A DNA stretch of 64,000 bases from Kangiellaceae bacterium (lineage in GTDB: Bacteria; Pseudomonadota; Gammaproteobacteria; Enterobacterales; Kangiellaceae). This document shows, piece after piece, positions 15,001 through 30,000 of the stretch. The stretch is taken from assembly GCA_026196875.1 (NCBI GenBank), contig JAPHTP010000017.1, positions 1 through 64,000 of the forward strand. The letters run 5' to 3'. The notes below the pieces were generated by a model. That model saw nothing but the letters and a program-made list of their open reading frames with translations, searched no databases and had not been told where the DNA came from. The translations under genes and the position numbers were made by a program. How positions within the stretch are numbered: position 1 is the first letter of the stretch; each line of letters begins with the position of its first letter.

Positions 15001-18000
15001 ACTAATCCGCACGATAGCACCTGAAATGGTGTTTTCTGCATCTAATGAATATGACTCAGCGTCAATCGCTTGGCCATCGGCATCAGATAACTCAATAGCC
15101 GAACTTAACGCTTGTGGATCAGTATTTATTAATTTGTTAAACGTGATCTGGATCTGTTGATCAAGTGCAATTTCACTGCCGTTTTCTGGGGTTGCTCCTG
15201 TGACAACTAAACTGTTTCCTGGGAGCCCTACCAACCCACCTGAATTACTGATGTAGACACCGCCATTACCAGACAAGATCACTGCCGAAGAATTCTCAAG
15301 CGCTTGCCAATAAACAGTATCATACTCACCGGACTGATTTTGCTCGAGTATCAAAAGCTCTTTCGAGGATGTGATCAATATTGAACCGTGCTGTACCTTC
15401 AGATCGAAGTCGGTAATATCATTCACGCTTCCTTCAATTAATCCGCGGTCAATCGGCTGCACTGTATAACTCAGCTGAGTACCAAACTGATCAAATATTG
15501 CGAGGAATAATTGGTTTTCGCGTTCGAACAATACGTATAATTTTTGGTTCCACCATTGTAGTTTAACTGGCTGTCCCTCTAGGTCACCTTGATTAAATAC
15601 GATGGTTGAATAACCAGCTGGCTGGGATAACTCGTTATCAGCCAGATTGAAGAATCTGACGAATCCATCACCTAGATCAGAACTCGCAGCAGCAGCAAGG
15701 ATCATGTTCGCATAGTGGGCGTCAACATCGTTCACTTGATATCCAGAAACACTTATCTGATTGATAATGAACGGAGTAGCTTTATCTTGAACGTCAACTA
15801 CAGCGATGCCATCTTTTGCATTTGCCATGTAAAGAATGTCATCCACCAAGCTCAATCCTGTCACCGGCTCTTCTGTGCGTAACTGAGACAATCGATTTGG
15901 ATGTTCCCAAATGGTTGTATCGTAGATCTCTAATCCGCTTTGCATGAGGAATCGATTTTCTGCAGTGGGTTTTGCCCCTGCTTTAACACCGATAAACAGA
16001 TGGTTATCTTGAGTAAGACTATCACCCATAACCATTGGCGGATAATTAGGGAGATCTGTTTCTCGACCAGCAGGCAATGTATAAGAGTATTGGCCGGCAA
16101 GATATTCCTGACCATCAATGATCAGGTTCACGTCGTAAAGGCCCGGATCGATCACGCCAGGTAAACGGAACTTGAACTCAGAAAGATCAACTACGTCATC
16201 AAATAAACGCTTCAAATATGTGCCATCATTGAGTTGCTCAGTGAAGATCTCTTCACCGCTTTGAGAGCGCATGAGCACTTTAGTGCCCGGCAAAATTACC
16301 TGCTTAGTGGCGTTAATCGTCACCCACACACCACCGCGTGTTGGACCTGATGTTCTGCTCATTTCAAACTTAGCATCAGAAATATCATCGGCTTTGACAA
16401 TCGCACCGAGATAATCTACTTCTAGATCACCTTGAATGAGTTTCAAGTGATGTTGACCATTTTCCAATGCGATCAAATCTAGTGTTGTTGACTCGATCTC
16501 TACTCTGTTCGCATCAACCCAATTTATGTTGAGAGGATATTGATCAATTTGTGCCTGGAGCGACGCGTCAAAGTTTGCTCCATTAACAACAATAGTTTTA
16601 GCAACTCCCTGAATATAGGTGCCACCTTCAATGGAGTCTATTTGTGGTTGGGCAAAACTTGAAGCAGATGTGGTAAATCTTCTGGTGAATGGTGTCCACA
16701 GATTGCCACCTCGCAAGTTGCGAGCGTCCGTGATTTCGATTAAGTAATTCGAACTCGCTTGTTTGTTAAATTGAAGTTCAAATTCTTGCGCAGAACCTTC
16801 GACTTCATTTTGTGCAACAAGGGTAAAGCTTACTTCTGCGGCGTCAGTTTCGTTGGTTACTTTTATCGCATTCAAATCTGACATGGCGGCGACATCGACG
16901 TATTCGTTGAATCTTACGATTACAGATTGATCGAGTGCAACAGTGTCAGATTCTTGTACTGAACTTGAAACCACTATTGAGGCTGGTAACTGGAGCACGG
17001 ATAGACCAGCTTTACCACCCGCTGCAACTAAACGATCTTTGTAGTAATCGAGTGCTTTAACTGCTTCAGTATTACCTGCTGAGACTAACTTAGGCTGGAG
17101 TGGATCTGCAATATCGTAAACCAAGACACCACCAGAGTCGCCTGCAACAAACAGCGTGCTTCCAAGGATTTTAAGATTCACTGCCCGAGCTTTAGCTGAC
17201 TGCACACTTTGGTCAATATTAATTCTGTAATTACGTTGTCTATTTTCTTTATGGAAAATTTCTACACCAGAAGAACCTAATGCGACCAAGATGTAATCGC
17301 CATACGAGGTGATATCAAGTACGTTATCATCGAAATCAAAAGTACGTTTGAGTTCTGGATCAAATAGATTAATCGAGTCGATACGAGGTGAAGAATCTTG
17401 ATAGATCTCTGGATCGTAGTCTCGACCTTCATCCGCAGTGAACTGATTGAAAAGCATACAAGTTCCATCAGGCACCCATTGATGGTTGGTATAAATACCA
17501 CCGGAGTACAACCAATCACCGCTTCGATATAAAGAATAAGCGCCTTCTAGTTGTTCAGTTGGCATTTCAACAGGATCATCTGAGAATATAGAGGACGCAC
17601 TATAAAGCTTAGACTTGTCACCAACCACACTTGTATGCGCACAGGCGTCTTTTAATTTGACTGCATTTGGCTGAGCAATGTTTGCGAAAATACTATTCCC
17701 GAAAATCAATCCGTTAAGCGCCTGCCCACTGCCTTCAAATACATTGCCAATGTAGTTAAGACCATTTTGCTCGTCTAAGTTTAGGGTCGCGATCCCGCCA
17801 TTACCACTAGCAACCAGCAGTCTTTTATTTTCAACTCCGTTGTTGTCTTCTGTAAACGGTTGAATGGTGATCGAATCCAAACCAAAGTTAGAAGATACAT
17901 TTTGTAGCGTATCAAGAATTTCTTCTTCTTCAGCAGTTAGAGGTGGTCCCTTATCAGTCTTATAAAGTTCTTGCTTGGCTGTGAGGTTCATCAATAGAAC

Positions 18001-21000
18001 AAAGTCACCTAACTCTCGCTCTGCATCATCACCACTTGGCAATGTAGACTCACCGCCAACAAGCAATGTGTTATACGGATCTTGAATGTCAAAAGTTGCA
18101 GCTCTCGTCGTTTCTGGGAAGAGCAGATTCTGGAATAGCTGTACTGTGTAACCATCTTTGAAATAACCACCGGAAGTGATAGCCGTTCCTGCTTCTTGGT
18201 CCACATAAACATCCGATGGGAACACTAAGGATGGCGAAGTGGATGACAACAGTTTAATTCCGTAACCAACACCACTTTCTTTTGCAAGAGTCGCTTTATC
18301 ACCATACCTGTTTGCTACTTCAACTGGGTGAAGTCCAGGATAACCAGCTGGCGCAATAATTTGCATTTCGGTAGATGAAAGGATCTTAGTGCTTAATACC
18401 GGCATCGAACCAATACGCACATTCATTCCATGTAGCACTGAATTTCCTGGCTCGAACCCTTCCCCTTTAACGGTGATCTTAAAGCCTCCGGAAACTGGTC
18501 CCCATTTTGGCTCAACAGAACTAATCTTAACGTCTGCATCTACAACCACACCGCCACGCAGCACTGCAGTCTCAGTTACGCCAGCATAGTTCCTTTGGAT
18601 GGTTACATCATAAATACCTGGTTGCGAGATAGATGGGACCATCACTTCAACCACAGAAACCGAGCCATTTGCAGTACTCTGGGTTACGCTTTGGATTTCT
18701 GCTGCTTGGTCTCCCACATAGATCTGCGATAGAGACTTATCAGTTGGCACGCCAAAGGCCGATACGGTGATAAGTTGTGACTGATTGACTTTCAGTCTTC
18801 TCGGTACAACATCGACGATATCGAATTTATAATAATCTGCGCCTCGATAAGTAAATTCGATTATCTGATCTTTCGCTAATTCATAAAGTACAACGTGGGT
18901 ACCATTATCAAATGGTTTAACATTTTTAATTCCTGCACGAGCTACAGCGGTCAGTTTTTGCCCTACGCTTAAACTATTAGGATGTACTTTAAATATTGCA
19001 TCATTGTTTTCGATGGTTAAATCGAACGGTACCGTTTGACCCGACTCATTTAGCAATTCGAAACGGTTGTAATTGTCTGCCCATAAAGCTATCGACTTGT
19101 TGAAATGCAAACTTAATTTAATGTCGCCGATTGCGTCTTTATCCAAGACTCGACTTTCCGGATCAACGCTATGCAACTTGAGAATTACATCAGAGAATAA
19201 TTGAATGACGTGTTTGATTTCACCATCTTCGCTTTCGTATGATGTATCAATGCCTGCGGCAATAGCAGAATACTCAGTAGCCACAATTGCTTCAAACTGA
19301 ACATCCTTATTTGCGGACATGCCAGCGGTGACAACTGGGTTAAACACATCAGTCACATCGATGGTTTTAACACCCGTGGTTCCTAACGCAGCATATATGG
19401 TGTTTCCAGATAGTTCTATGTCGTAGACATGCCCCAAATTTCTAAATCTATTGAGAACTACTGGTTTGGTTGGAGAACTGGCGTCAATAACGATCACACC
19501 GTTTTCTCCCGAAGAAGCAAATATGTAGTTTCCTTTAACTTCTAAACGGCTAGCCGGTACTGCAACGCTACCAAGAACATTCAGTCCGCCGGTGGTAGTG
19601 CTTTCAACAATGTAAACTGCACCTGAATTTTCAATATCTTCTTCAATCAACTGGTTGTCATTTAAATTGAAAACCCCACTTGCAACCGCGTATAAACTAG
19701 TTGTTCCTGAAGCAGAGCTGATTGGTTCTATGTCTAGCGCGCTATGTCCGTTTGGTAACTGTAGTTGTTGAGACAGATACATCTTGGTGTGTAGATAGGT
19801 GTCTACTAGTCCAATACCAGCGTCACCTAACGCCACTAATGCACGATTATTTTCTACTTCTAAACGCCCTACCATGTTTCCAGGAAGCGCCAATGATTTA
19901 ATCAGCGTCGTGTTTGAAACATCTGCACTATCGAAAGAGTAAATCTGAAGTTCTGAAGTGCCAGGAATAACATTTCCGTCTTCATCATGCGCCATTAATG
20001 TGATGAACACACGATCGTTAAATCTTTCAAAATAACCATCCACAGACACTGCCAATTTACCTTGAGGCATTGCAATTGACGCAAGTAAACGATCATCGAT
20101 TCCGTCGTTGTTCAGATCAATTAATTGCAACAAGTCTTCAGCATCTAGTTGGTTTCCTTCACCTGAAGTAAGTCGGGCAGAATTCATATCATAGAGCAGT
20201 ACATTTTGTCCTGCTGCCGCAAACATATAGGTTAAGGTTGGATCTAAGGTGATGTCATAGATTCTGCCATCACCGCGAATTGTCGATTGACTGGCCTGCA
20301 AAAACTCAAAGCCATCTACAAGTACTGCTTCCTTTCCACTACCAAAATCGATTTTGACATCAACAAATCCGAGCTTGCCTTTTGGCGTTGTCAAAATGAT
20401 GGTCTCTGGATCGACAACATCAAACTTGTGACTTGCCACGGGAATGTCATCAAAATAAATCGCTAAGGTTTCCGATCGCTGGTGGAATCCAGCGCCCTTA
20501 ATTTCAACGACTGTTCCGCCATTGATACTACCTTTGGACGGACTGATCCCGTCAACACGCAGTGGTTCAGTTATTAGGAGAGCGCCAATTTTTTGAGCGC
20601 TAAATCCACGATCATCAGTTACATTTAATGTCGCAGGTCCAGCTAGGTTTACACCGGCCTCGAGGGTATATTCGACTGTGGTTCCAGCAAGTTGTTGACT
20701 ACTTACGATCGCGAGGGCATTACCAGACAGATCGAAGTTAGGATTAGACGCGTTAGAAACTTCTACACTAAATTGGCCACCTAATGTCGAAATTACACGT
20801 GGTGAAACTGTACCAATTTCAATTTTAGCCCCACTGCCAGATGCTGTTTTAAAGTTAATGGTCTTGTTGACTAATCCGATACTTCGGCGACTAGTACGCT
20901 CATCTGTAAGTTGGATCTGATAATTTGTATTTGCCGCCAAGGCTTGACTTGGATTGATTCGAATAATACTTCGATCTACCGAATCAATTTCTGCTGTGTG

Positions 21001-24000
21001 ATCTACGCTAGAAAGCTGATCGCTGCCGCTGTCTTCTAACAGAGACAAGTACTTGGCCAGGAATGCAGACTCAGTTTCACCGCCAGGAATAGTTATGTCC
21101 CGATTAAATTTCAATTCCACTTGGATATCGGTTGCCACTCCTGATTCGAGGTGCGCTGGATTACTGCTGACCAGATCAAGTGTAAGAAAATCTACGAAAC
21201 TTAGTTCACTTACCGGAGCGGTTGAACGGTGTCGACTATAGTAGATACTGTTAATTGCGACGCCATCATCTGTGATCAATGTTTTACGATGGAAATTATC
21301 TTGCAATAAATCATATTCCTCTCCAGCACCAGGTGGAGTGGAGTTCCCCATACTTTCACCATGACAGGCTCTGATCCTGACCACGTCAATCAATTGAATG
21401 AGTCTAGGATCGCTGACATCATAGAAAGGTAGATAATTTTGACACTCGTCTTTGAACGCGTAAGAGTGATGCATCGCCACCACACTATCAGAAGAATCAA
21501 GACCAACAACAGGTGAGTTTTCACCATTCAGTTTTGGCGCAACGACAAATCCATTGCTATCGTACGAGCCTAAATTGCGTGGGTATGAAGAATTCGTATT
21601 ATCGATGATTTCGAGCACGCCCTCCTCTATCTGAGCTAATCGAGTACTGCCAATTACATCAGTTTCATTGGTGCTAGCGTGGCCGCTTAATTGCGGTAAG
21701 TTTGGCTTAGTTAAATCGAACTCAACTCGGCTAAACACTTCTTTTCTAGCATCTGCCGGCGTCGTATTAATCACCGCGACCAAACGATCGTTCTGTACTT
21801 CAAGATCGTGTAGTCTTATTGACCAATCAGTACCATTTACGGTTGCTGTATTAATGGTTTTAATCACTGACGGGCTTTCAGCGTTACCTATATCTACGAT
21901 AGCAATGCCGTCATATTCATTGGCCAGAACTAATAAATTACCGACACCCTTCATAAATTTAATCGGGTGATTAAATGGCATTGGCACAGCATTTTTCATC
22001 GAGCGATCGTCAGAGCCCTGGGAATCAGGATCTCTGTCCTCTTTATCAAATACTAGCAATAAAGATTGATCTTCATAATCGGTATTAATAAATGGATAGT
22101 GATGCCCTTTCGCTGCGACATAAAGTTTCTGATCGCTCAAGTACAATTTCTGAGGAACAAGATCAAATGGTAAGTTGCCGTAGCCAACCCCCCTTTTCGG
22201 ATCAGCCTGATCAAGATTTTCCAGATCATATCCTACTAGAGTGATCCAACCGGCAGGCGTCAATGTTTTAGCTTGGTCGAATTCCACCATATTTTCTGGC
22301 TGATTAAAACTCGACAATATTCCCTTACCCAGCACGTACACAAGATTACTCTGTGGATCAACGGCAAAGTCCACAATGGCACCAGGAGGTAACTTCGAAT
22401 GATCTTTTTCGTAGGTATCCTTACCGCTATTTACTTCTTCAATTTTAATTTTAGAAAGCGGTGCTTCTGTTTCAACAGCTCCACCTGTTCTTAGCAATCC
22501 ATAGAATAATGCTCGGGGCAATACAGCTTTTCGACCTCTTGGATCGGTAACCTCGAAATCAACAAAACCACGATAGCTTTCACCAAAATCCGGTACAAGC
22601 AAAGTCATCCTTTCGGAACTATAAAGTGAAAGCGGTCTGCTTCCGTCTAGCTTTTCATCAGCTGTAAAAGATACTGCTGTTTCGGGTTTACCACTTTGAT
22701 AAACAGAAAGTTCAACTTCAGTATTGAATCCATATCCGATGATCTCAACTTTTTCGCCTTCACCATTCTGATTAACTCGTACAACGCCGGGCGTCACGAA
22801 TGACAAACGGAGATCATCAATATAAGTAAATACACCTAGGGCGGTATCGGATAATCCTTGATCGTTCGTAACTTTAACTGAAGCAGGACCAGCATAATTT
22901 GGTACGGTGGTCGCGTAAATCTTTTGATAAGGATCTTCAGCAGTCGCCTCTTCTACTCGGGTAACGTGCAACTTTTGGTTACCAAGCTCTAACGCTGGTG
23001 TCTCACCAAAGTTGGTTCCTCTCACGACTATTTCTGTTCCGCCGTTAATATCACCTTGATCAGGTGTAACCGAGAAGAACTCTGGGATCAATCCACCTTC
23101 TACCGCGGAAGTCGTAAATCCAAACACATAGTCATTTTTCAACGCGTAACCAGTGAGCGGATTAAGACCGCGCTTAACTTTTACGAAGTACTCAGTAGCT
23201 GCTTTGAAGTCGAATTCTGTATTAGCAGTTAACTCAATTATTCTGTAATGAGGCAAACTATTGCGAGTAGCAAAATTAATTTCAAAGTTTGAGGTGACGA
23301 GTTCACCGATTTGCGGATCGCCTTCTAGCACTTCAAAGTAGTTTTCTAGTTGAGTTTGAGGCGGCAATACTGCAGACAACTCTACCTTGATCAGACTTTG
23401 ATCGGTATTTACATCTCTCTCATCATTGTAAGGCGAATGTGAAAGAATAGTTAATGCTGGTAAGTCAACGGACTGTATACCTTTATCTACACCTGCAATC
23501 TGAATTTTTCCGCGCGCGGCAATTACTCCGCGTGCTCCAGGAACATCTTCACTAGTGGCCGCGTTGAGTACCGCAGGCACAGTATAATCTTCTAGGCCCT
23601 GATTGGTGTTATTGAGATCTACAATTTCTAAGATAGATTGTGCGGGCTTATCTTCTTGATCAGAGGTCAAGGTAGTTACCAATGCTAAGTTGCCCACTAT
23701 CGAAAGATCGTATGCACCATCAGTAACGTGGTCGGGTCGATTTGTTTTCAGATCAATTGAACGTTGCAATTGTGGCGTATAAGGATCTGCTACGTTTATA
23801 ACATCCAATAGAGCCAATTCACTGTCACCGGACATATTGGTCAAGTAAACCAAATCTCCAACCACTTGAAGTCTGTTAGCAACACCTGATGTATCCAGTT
23901 TGGCAATAATCGGTAAGCTTGGTTCTCTTAGATCTGCAATGACCAATCCTTCGTAAGAAGCCGCAATGAATGCGAAGTGACCAATGACTTTAACATCACG

Positions 24001-27000
24001 GGCAAATCCGTTGGGCTTAATATAGCCAACGTGATAAGGCGAAGAGAGATCACTGATATCGATAACTTGAACACCGCCATAACCATTAGCAACTAGCGCC
24101 AGATTATCTTTGCGATCCAGACCATAAACATCTTTGTAAGGTAAATCTACTCGACCAACTTTAGTATACGGAATACCGAAGTTTTCATCAGCGTTAACCG
24201 TGTTAAAGATGATCAATTCACCTTCTTCGTTTTCTGGATAGAATTTGCCTGTTTCACTAAACTTGGCAATTTCTTCTTGAACAAACTTCGCGTAATCTTC
24301 AACAACATCACAGTCGCGAACACAGCCAATTTGTCCACTTTTACCAGCCATGATAAATGCATCATCAGCGTGAATTTCAGTAATAGTTCCTTTAAATACT
24401 TCCGCCGCGCCGTTCAGAACAGAAGAATAAATCAGTCTTTCGCCTTCTACGGTGCTTTCCGTTTCATCAACGGCATCGGCGAGGAACACACCAGTCCAAG
24501 GAACTTGGTCAATATCCCCTAAGTCAGCATAACTCGCAAAACTACTGGTTTTTAACTCGGCTTTAGAAGGTGCTACAGTTGACCAGGCGGCTACCAATGC
24601 ACCATCTTTGGTTTCGCTTTGATATTGCTCAACTGCGGTATAGAAAATTTCTTTGGTGGTTTCTAAAATGCGTTCTTGAACAAGAGGCTCTTCTCCTTCA
24701 AGATCCTTCGGCAATAAGAAACGAGACTCGGCTAGAGGTAATCCCACCTCATGAATTGTGATTTGCTCAGCAGTGTGGTTAGGTGTATTGACGCTCGTGA
24801 CAACTTTCACTCTTTCATTGATACCATCGCCGCGTCGAAGGATATTACCGTCAGAGAAATCGGCCCAATAGATATAATAGTGATTATCAGGATCACTTTG
24901 TGGTAACCCTCTTGCACCTGAATTAACGTCATCTCGGAATAATTCGATTTCTCTCTGGGATAGCGTGATCCAATTACCTAGCGCATCTTGATACTCCCGG
25001 GTCCAAACTTGGATAACTTGGCGGTCAGATTCCGATCCAATATCTTCAATGCTTACCGCCGGTGTTATGGTTTCACCGGTTGTTAAAATTGATTGCTCGA
25101 GTGGGTTTAGTACAGACAACACCGGCTTAACCGTATCATCAATTCTCCCCACTCTAACCACTTGAGTCTGAGTACTTTGCCCAAGTACATCAAATACTGT
25201 AGCTTGCAGTACGAATCCATCCACACCTTCAGGTGGGAGTACTACTGCTCGATAAATTGTTTCTTGAGCATAGACACCTGCCACTTCTGTGTATGATTCG
25301 AAGGCGGTTTGCACTGGCGTATTGTTAACGTAGAACACGACTCGATCGATACCTTCCGGTCCGAGATCATCTTTTGCTTCGACAAAGATTTCCAACTGTT
25401 GACCGTCAATAATCACTGACTCGTCGCTATTTGGTTTAACAATTTTTGCTTCTGGCGGTAAATCCTTGACGATTTCTAAATCAAGTGCCGTTGAAAGGTC
25501 AGATTCGTAACCATCTTGGTCAATAGCGATTGCTTTAAAGCTTAGTGTTTCACCTACTCTATGACCGGACTCAGTGTGGAATTCGAACGGTACTGCAGCA
25601 TCTTCACCAATTAATTCGTAGTCTTCATCTGAACTTGGGTTAATTGCCCTGTACAACTTAATTCGATCAACACCAACTTCAACGTCACTCGCAATAACAT
25701 TGACAACAAACTCACGCCCTTCTGTGATTTCAGAAACATCACCGAGATAATTTCCTTTGCGATCGAGTACTTGTAAGTTTTTAACTTCTGGTGGAGAGTT
25801 TCTTTTCATCAGTACAGGCACACTTGTCCTGCTTAAATTGCCAACACCATCGGAAGCTTCTACCGTAAACTGCAACGCCAGCTCATTGATAGAAGAAGCA
25901 TCACCTTCGTAGTAATCTTCAATCGTTCCTAAGGTGAACACACTTGTGTATGGAGGTGCTAGCAAGTTCATTGAACTTACCACGCGATCTTGAACAGACA
26001 AAATTGCGGTTACTTTATGGACTGAAACATTATCTGTTACGTCAATTGCATAAGGCAGAACTCGCTTCTCGACCACAACCGTATTCTCATCTTCAGGCTT
26101 AAGAATTGTAATGGTTGGAGCTTCAAGATCTTCTAAGATAATCAATCGAGTATCGGACAAAGTTGAGACTTCTCGAGGCTCGCCCGACAAACGTACTTCT
26201 GTTGCCGTTGCAGAAAGCAACACGTCAGTACCGGCCTGACCATATGGAATGTCAATTAAGAACTCATATGGCGCACGATTATCGCTATACGATTTGTTTC
26301 CGGAGATTAATCCATTAACAGAAAGGACAACGTTCTCTATGCCCACATCGTCAATAGCATTCACCTGAACGAGTACTTTTTCACCCTCAGTTTTCTCAGA
26401 ATTATTAACAGGTAAACCTATTGCAACGACTGGCGCTTCGTCTTGTTTAATCGTAAGGTTAATTGACTCAGTCGCAGTATGCTTATCTAGTTCCCCATGG
26501 GTTGCACCATAGGTATCAATTGCTTCAACCGAAATATTGATAATATTATTGGCTGCGTTATCTAAATCAAACTGCGGTACGTTAATTGCGAAGGTATAAG
26601 GTGCGGCAGTTAATCGTTGATTGGCAATCTCCACTGATTGGCTGCCATGAGTAGCGATTAACCTTACTGATTGTATTCCCACATCATCAAAAGCTTGTAC
26701 TTGAACAGCCATAATCGTCGACTCAACTACGCTTTCGCCATTGGCAGGTTCAACAATATCGATGACAGGTCTTTCGTCTATATTAATTGGGAAGCTTTGT
26801 TCGTGAGAACCTTCACCATTGGCAGCATCTCTGGATACCACTCTCAACCAGACATCAAAGGTTTCTTCACCATCCAATGAGGTACCTGCAAACATATCAA
26901 TGAGATCAGAGTATTTTGGTACATTGATCAACTGCTGATACAAAGGTGTATCAATATTTTCTGTATCTACTACATTAAAATCTCTTGCTGGAATGCTAGT

Positions 27001-30000
27001 AATATTTCTAACAGGAAGACCGTAGTCAAGCCTTACGTAACTTCCGGAGTTATCCATCACACCATAAGAAACGTAGAGTTCTAGTTGGTTAACTTTGACG
27101 TTATCAAAAGCTCTAAATTCGGCGGTAAAATTACTTGACTCTACTGCGCCAAAACCCACCACCGGATTAACTAGTATGGATTCGGGTGCGTCTCTATCTT
27201 GAATGCCGATAACGGTGATTTCGTCAGTGCCAATTGCATTATCTGCGTCAGTTATTCTTACAGTTAGAATAAATTCTTCGTCTGCATTAATCAGCGAGGT
27301 TGGTAGCTCCAAAGTCCAACCAAACTTCTTAACGAAATCGCTCTCCTTACGAGCGAAATCATCGGCGATATTCTCGCCATAGTTTTCTTCAAACTCATCA
27401 TAGATTTCATTTAATGCATTTTCGAAACGAGTTTCTGCCATCTGATTGGCAGCTTCAAAATTGTAACTGGCATTAACTTGGAGGCCATTAACCAAAAATT
27501 CGACATTTTCAAATGCTAACGCTGCATCATCAGCCGCGACCGCTGCCACTTTAAATCTGAATGAACCAGCCAAAATTTCATCATTATCAACTGGGGTAGT
27601 AAAGCGAATTCCTGGAGTGACATTATCAACTGGGTGAACAACAATCTCTTTAATTGTTGCTTGGTCAGTGTTATCAACCAGTTCAATTTGATAGAAAGTC
27701 GCTTCGACTTGGTCAAATATAAACGAGGCTTCTTCCAACTTACTGCTAATTTGTTCTTCTGGGCATTGCGTATTATACATTGCACCATAGACTTCAATTT
27801 TTTCTCCATCTGAGGTAAGACGATAGATGGTAAAAGTACTGATCTCTGCATCATCAGATAACAATGCATCTATCTCGATAGTACTTCCAGTTCGCACCCA
27901 GAACTCACCGTAGTTAAGTCTTTCCGGCGAAGTGATTTCACGTCTTGACTTAAATCGCTTGATATCAAGGACTGGTGCTAAATTATTATCGACCGGTAGT
28001 TCTACTGATTTAGTTGTGGAATTGTTGCTTCGATCAGTCGCAACAATATCAAATCTGACTCTTCCGCCCGCTCTAAGCGTGGTCGGTAAATCAAATTTAA
28101 ACTCATAGTCGTTTTTCTTGTAGTAACCGCCAATTTCGTTAACTAGATTGCCTTCATAGAATAACTGCAGCTTCTCTAGCCCTTCACTATTATCACTAGC
28201 CTCAAAGTTAAATGTCAGCCTTTGCCCGCTAACCACATAGTTGTCCGAGCGCGGAGTAATGATCTCGAGTTCAGGCGGCTCTATGTCATTGGTTAAAATC
28301 TGTGTCGCAAGTGGCAACAGCTTCATCTCTAACCTTTCATGGGCTAACCGATCAGCTGCGATACCATAGGTGTAGAGCTTATCGATATTGTGCTGAGCGA
28401 CAAGTGTTGTAAACCAATTAACATCTACTTCAAGTTTCTTGTTGCCACCACCATTATATCTCTTTTGTTTTCGATTACTGATAAATGCTTGACGAGTTTC
28501 ACCGTTGATCTGCTCTTCTAGTACATAGGTTAATTTATAAGGCTCGCCTTCAATTCTGACTTGCTTTTGGCCAGATTCAAAACCGCTTACCGATGTTTGG
28601 TTGAGGAAATCAACTCTTACCTTCTTAATAAAATTCGGGTGACTCCCGCTTCCGGTAAACTCAGGTTCAATTTCCAATACGACTATTTCGCCATCAAAAT
28701 ATTCGTCTAACTGGATCCCTGTGTCACCACTAACGGTGGTTTCAAAAATTAAGTCCGTACATAGGTCATTTCCGTAAGCTCTAATTTTAAAATGGGTTTT
28801 AACGGTATCTCCAAAATTGAAACGCAAGACTGATCGTGAATCATTTTTGTCCGGGAAGAGTCTTAACTTTCCATTGCTAAAACTTAACTGAGGAGAATCA
28901 TCAAGCAATATACTCCCGTTTGCCGCTCCCATTTCTGGATAGTTCCACTCGGAATAAAGACTTCTTGTGAGCGCGAATTGATCCGAAGGATCAACCCAGG
29001 CAAGAGGATTTCTTGCGGCCTGGTTATTGCGCAAGTCGAAAGAGGTGTAAAAAGCGGTGAAATCTAATGGCAAATCCCCGGTAACCAAGTCATCTTTAAT
29101 AGAGAATATTTGATAGGCTAAGCCGCCTTTGATCAGATCATTCTCAGGATAGAGTTCGCTAATTTCTACAGTCGCTTGTTTGTCCTTCACAATTTTAACA
29201 TTGTGTGAATGAATCGTACGATTTCCAGAAGTATCATAGGCTTCAACAACTAATGTGAAGTACTTACCTTCTGCAGGGATTTCTCCGAAGTCTTCAAGGT
29301 TAATAGAAACTTTTGGGCTAGTAACCCTACCATCTATTAAGATACTTTCCGCGTCTACTTTGTCTTCTTGATGCAACAGGACATCATCAGGATCACTTTT
29401 CAAGTATAAGCTAACGGACGATAATTCGATATTGTCTCTAACATCGAATATTACATCGACTTCTTGCCTTTCCACTTCTTCGGCTAGCGGCGATTGGAAG
29501 TTCACAACAGGCTTTTCCGTGTCGTGCAAAATAGTTAGTTTAACCGCGTTAGAATCTGTTTCGTTTACACCTTTATCTTTAGCACGAATAAATAGGTCAA
29601 ATGTTTGGCCCGCTTGCCCGGTTAAATCTTTTGACAGAATAACTTTGCCTTCAATATCGCTATAGAAGCGTTCTGCGACAATAGTCTCTCCGATGGTAAT
29701 GGGATTAGGAATGGTGACAGTTTCAACGCGATCATCGCGTACCAACATTTCCCAATCGAGAACAGTTTCTGTTCCATTCTGCCATTTCATTACCACATCG
29801 AATTCATCAATGTAAATGTTGTCGCTGGATTCAGCGCTAAATGAAATTCGTTTGCCAGGAAGTAACTCAAGATCTTCTTCCGGCGTCAACATTACTATCT
29901 GAGGCGGTTCTTGATCATCAAGGATCTCAATCTCTAATAACTGAGTTGCCTCCAATCCAGAATCATCAACTGCAGTAACACCGATCTCAATAGCGCCATT

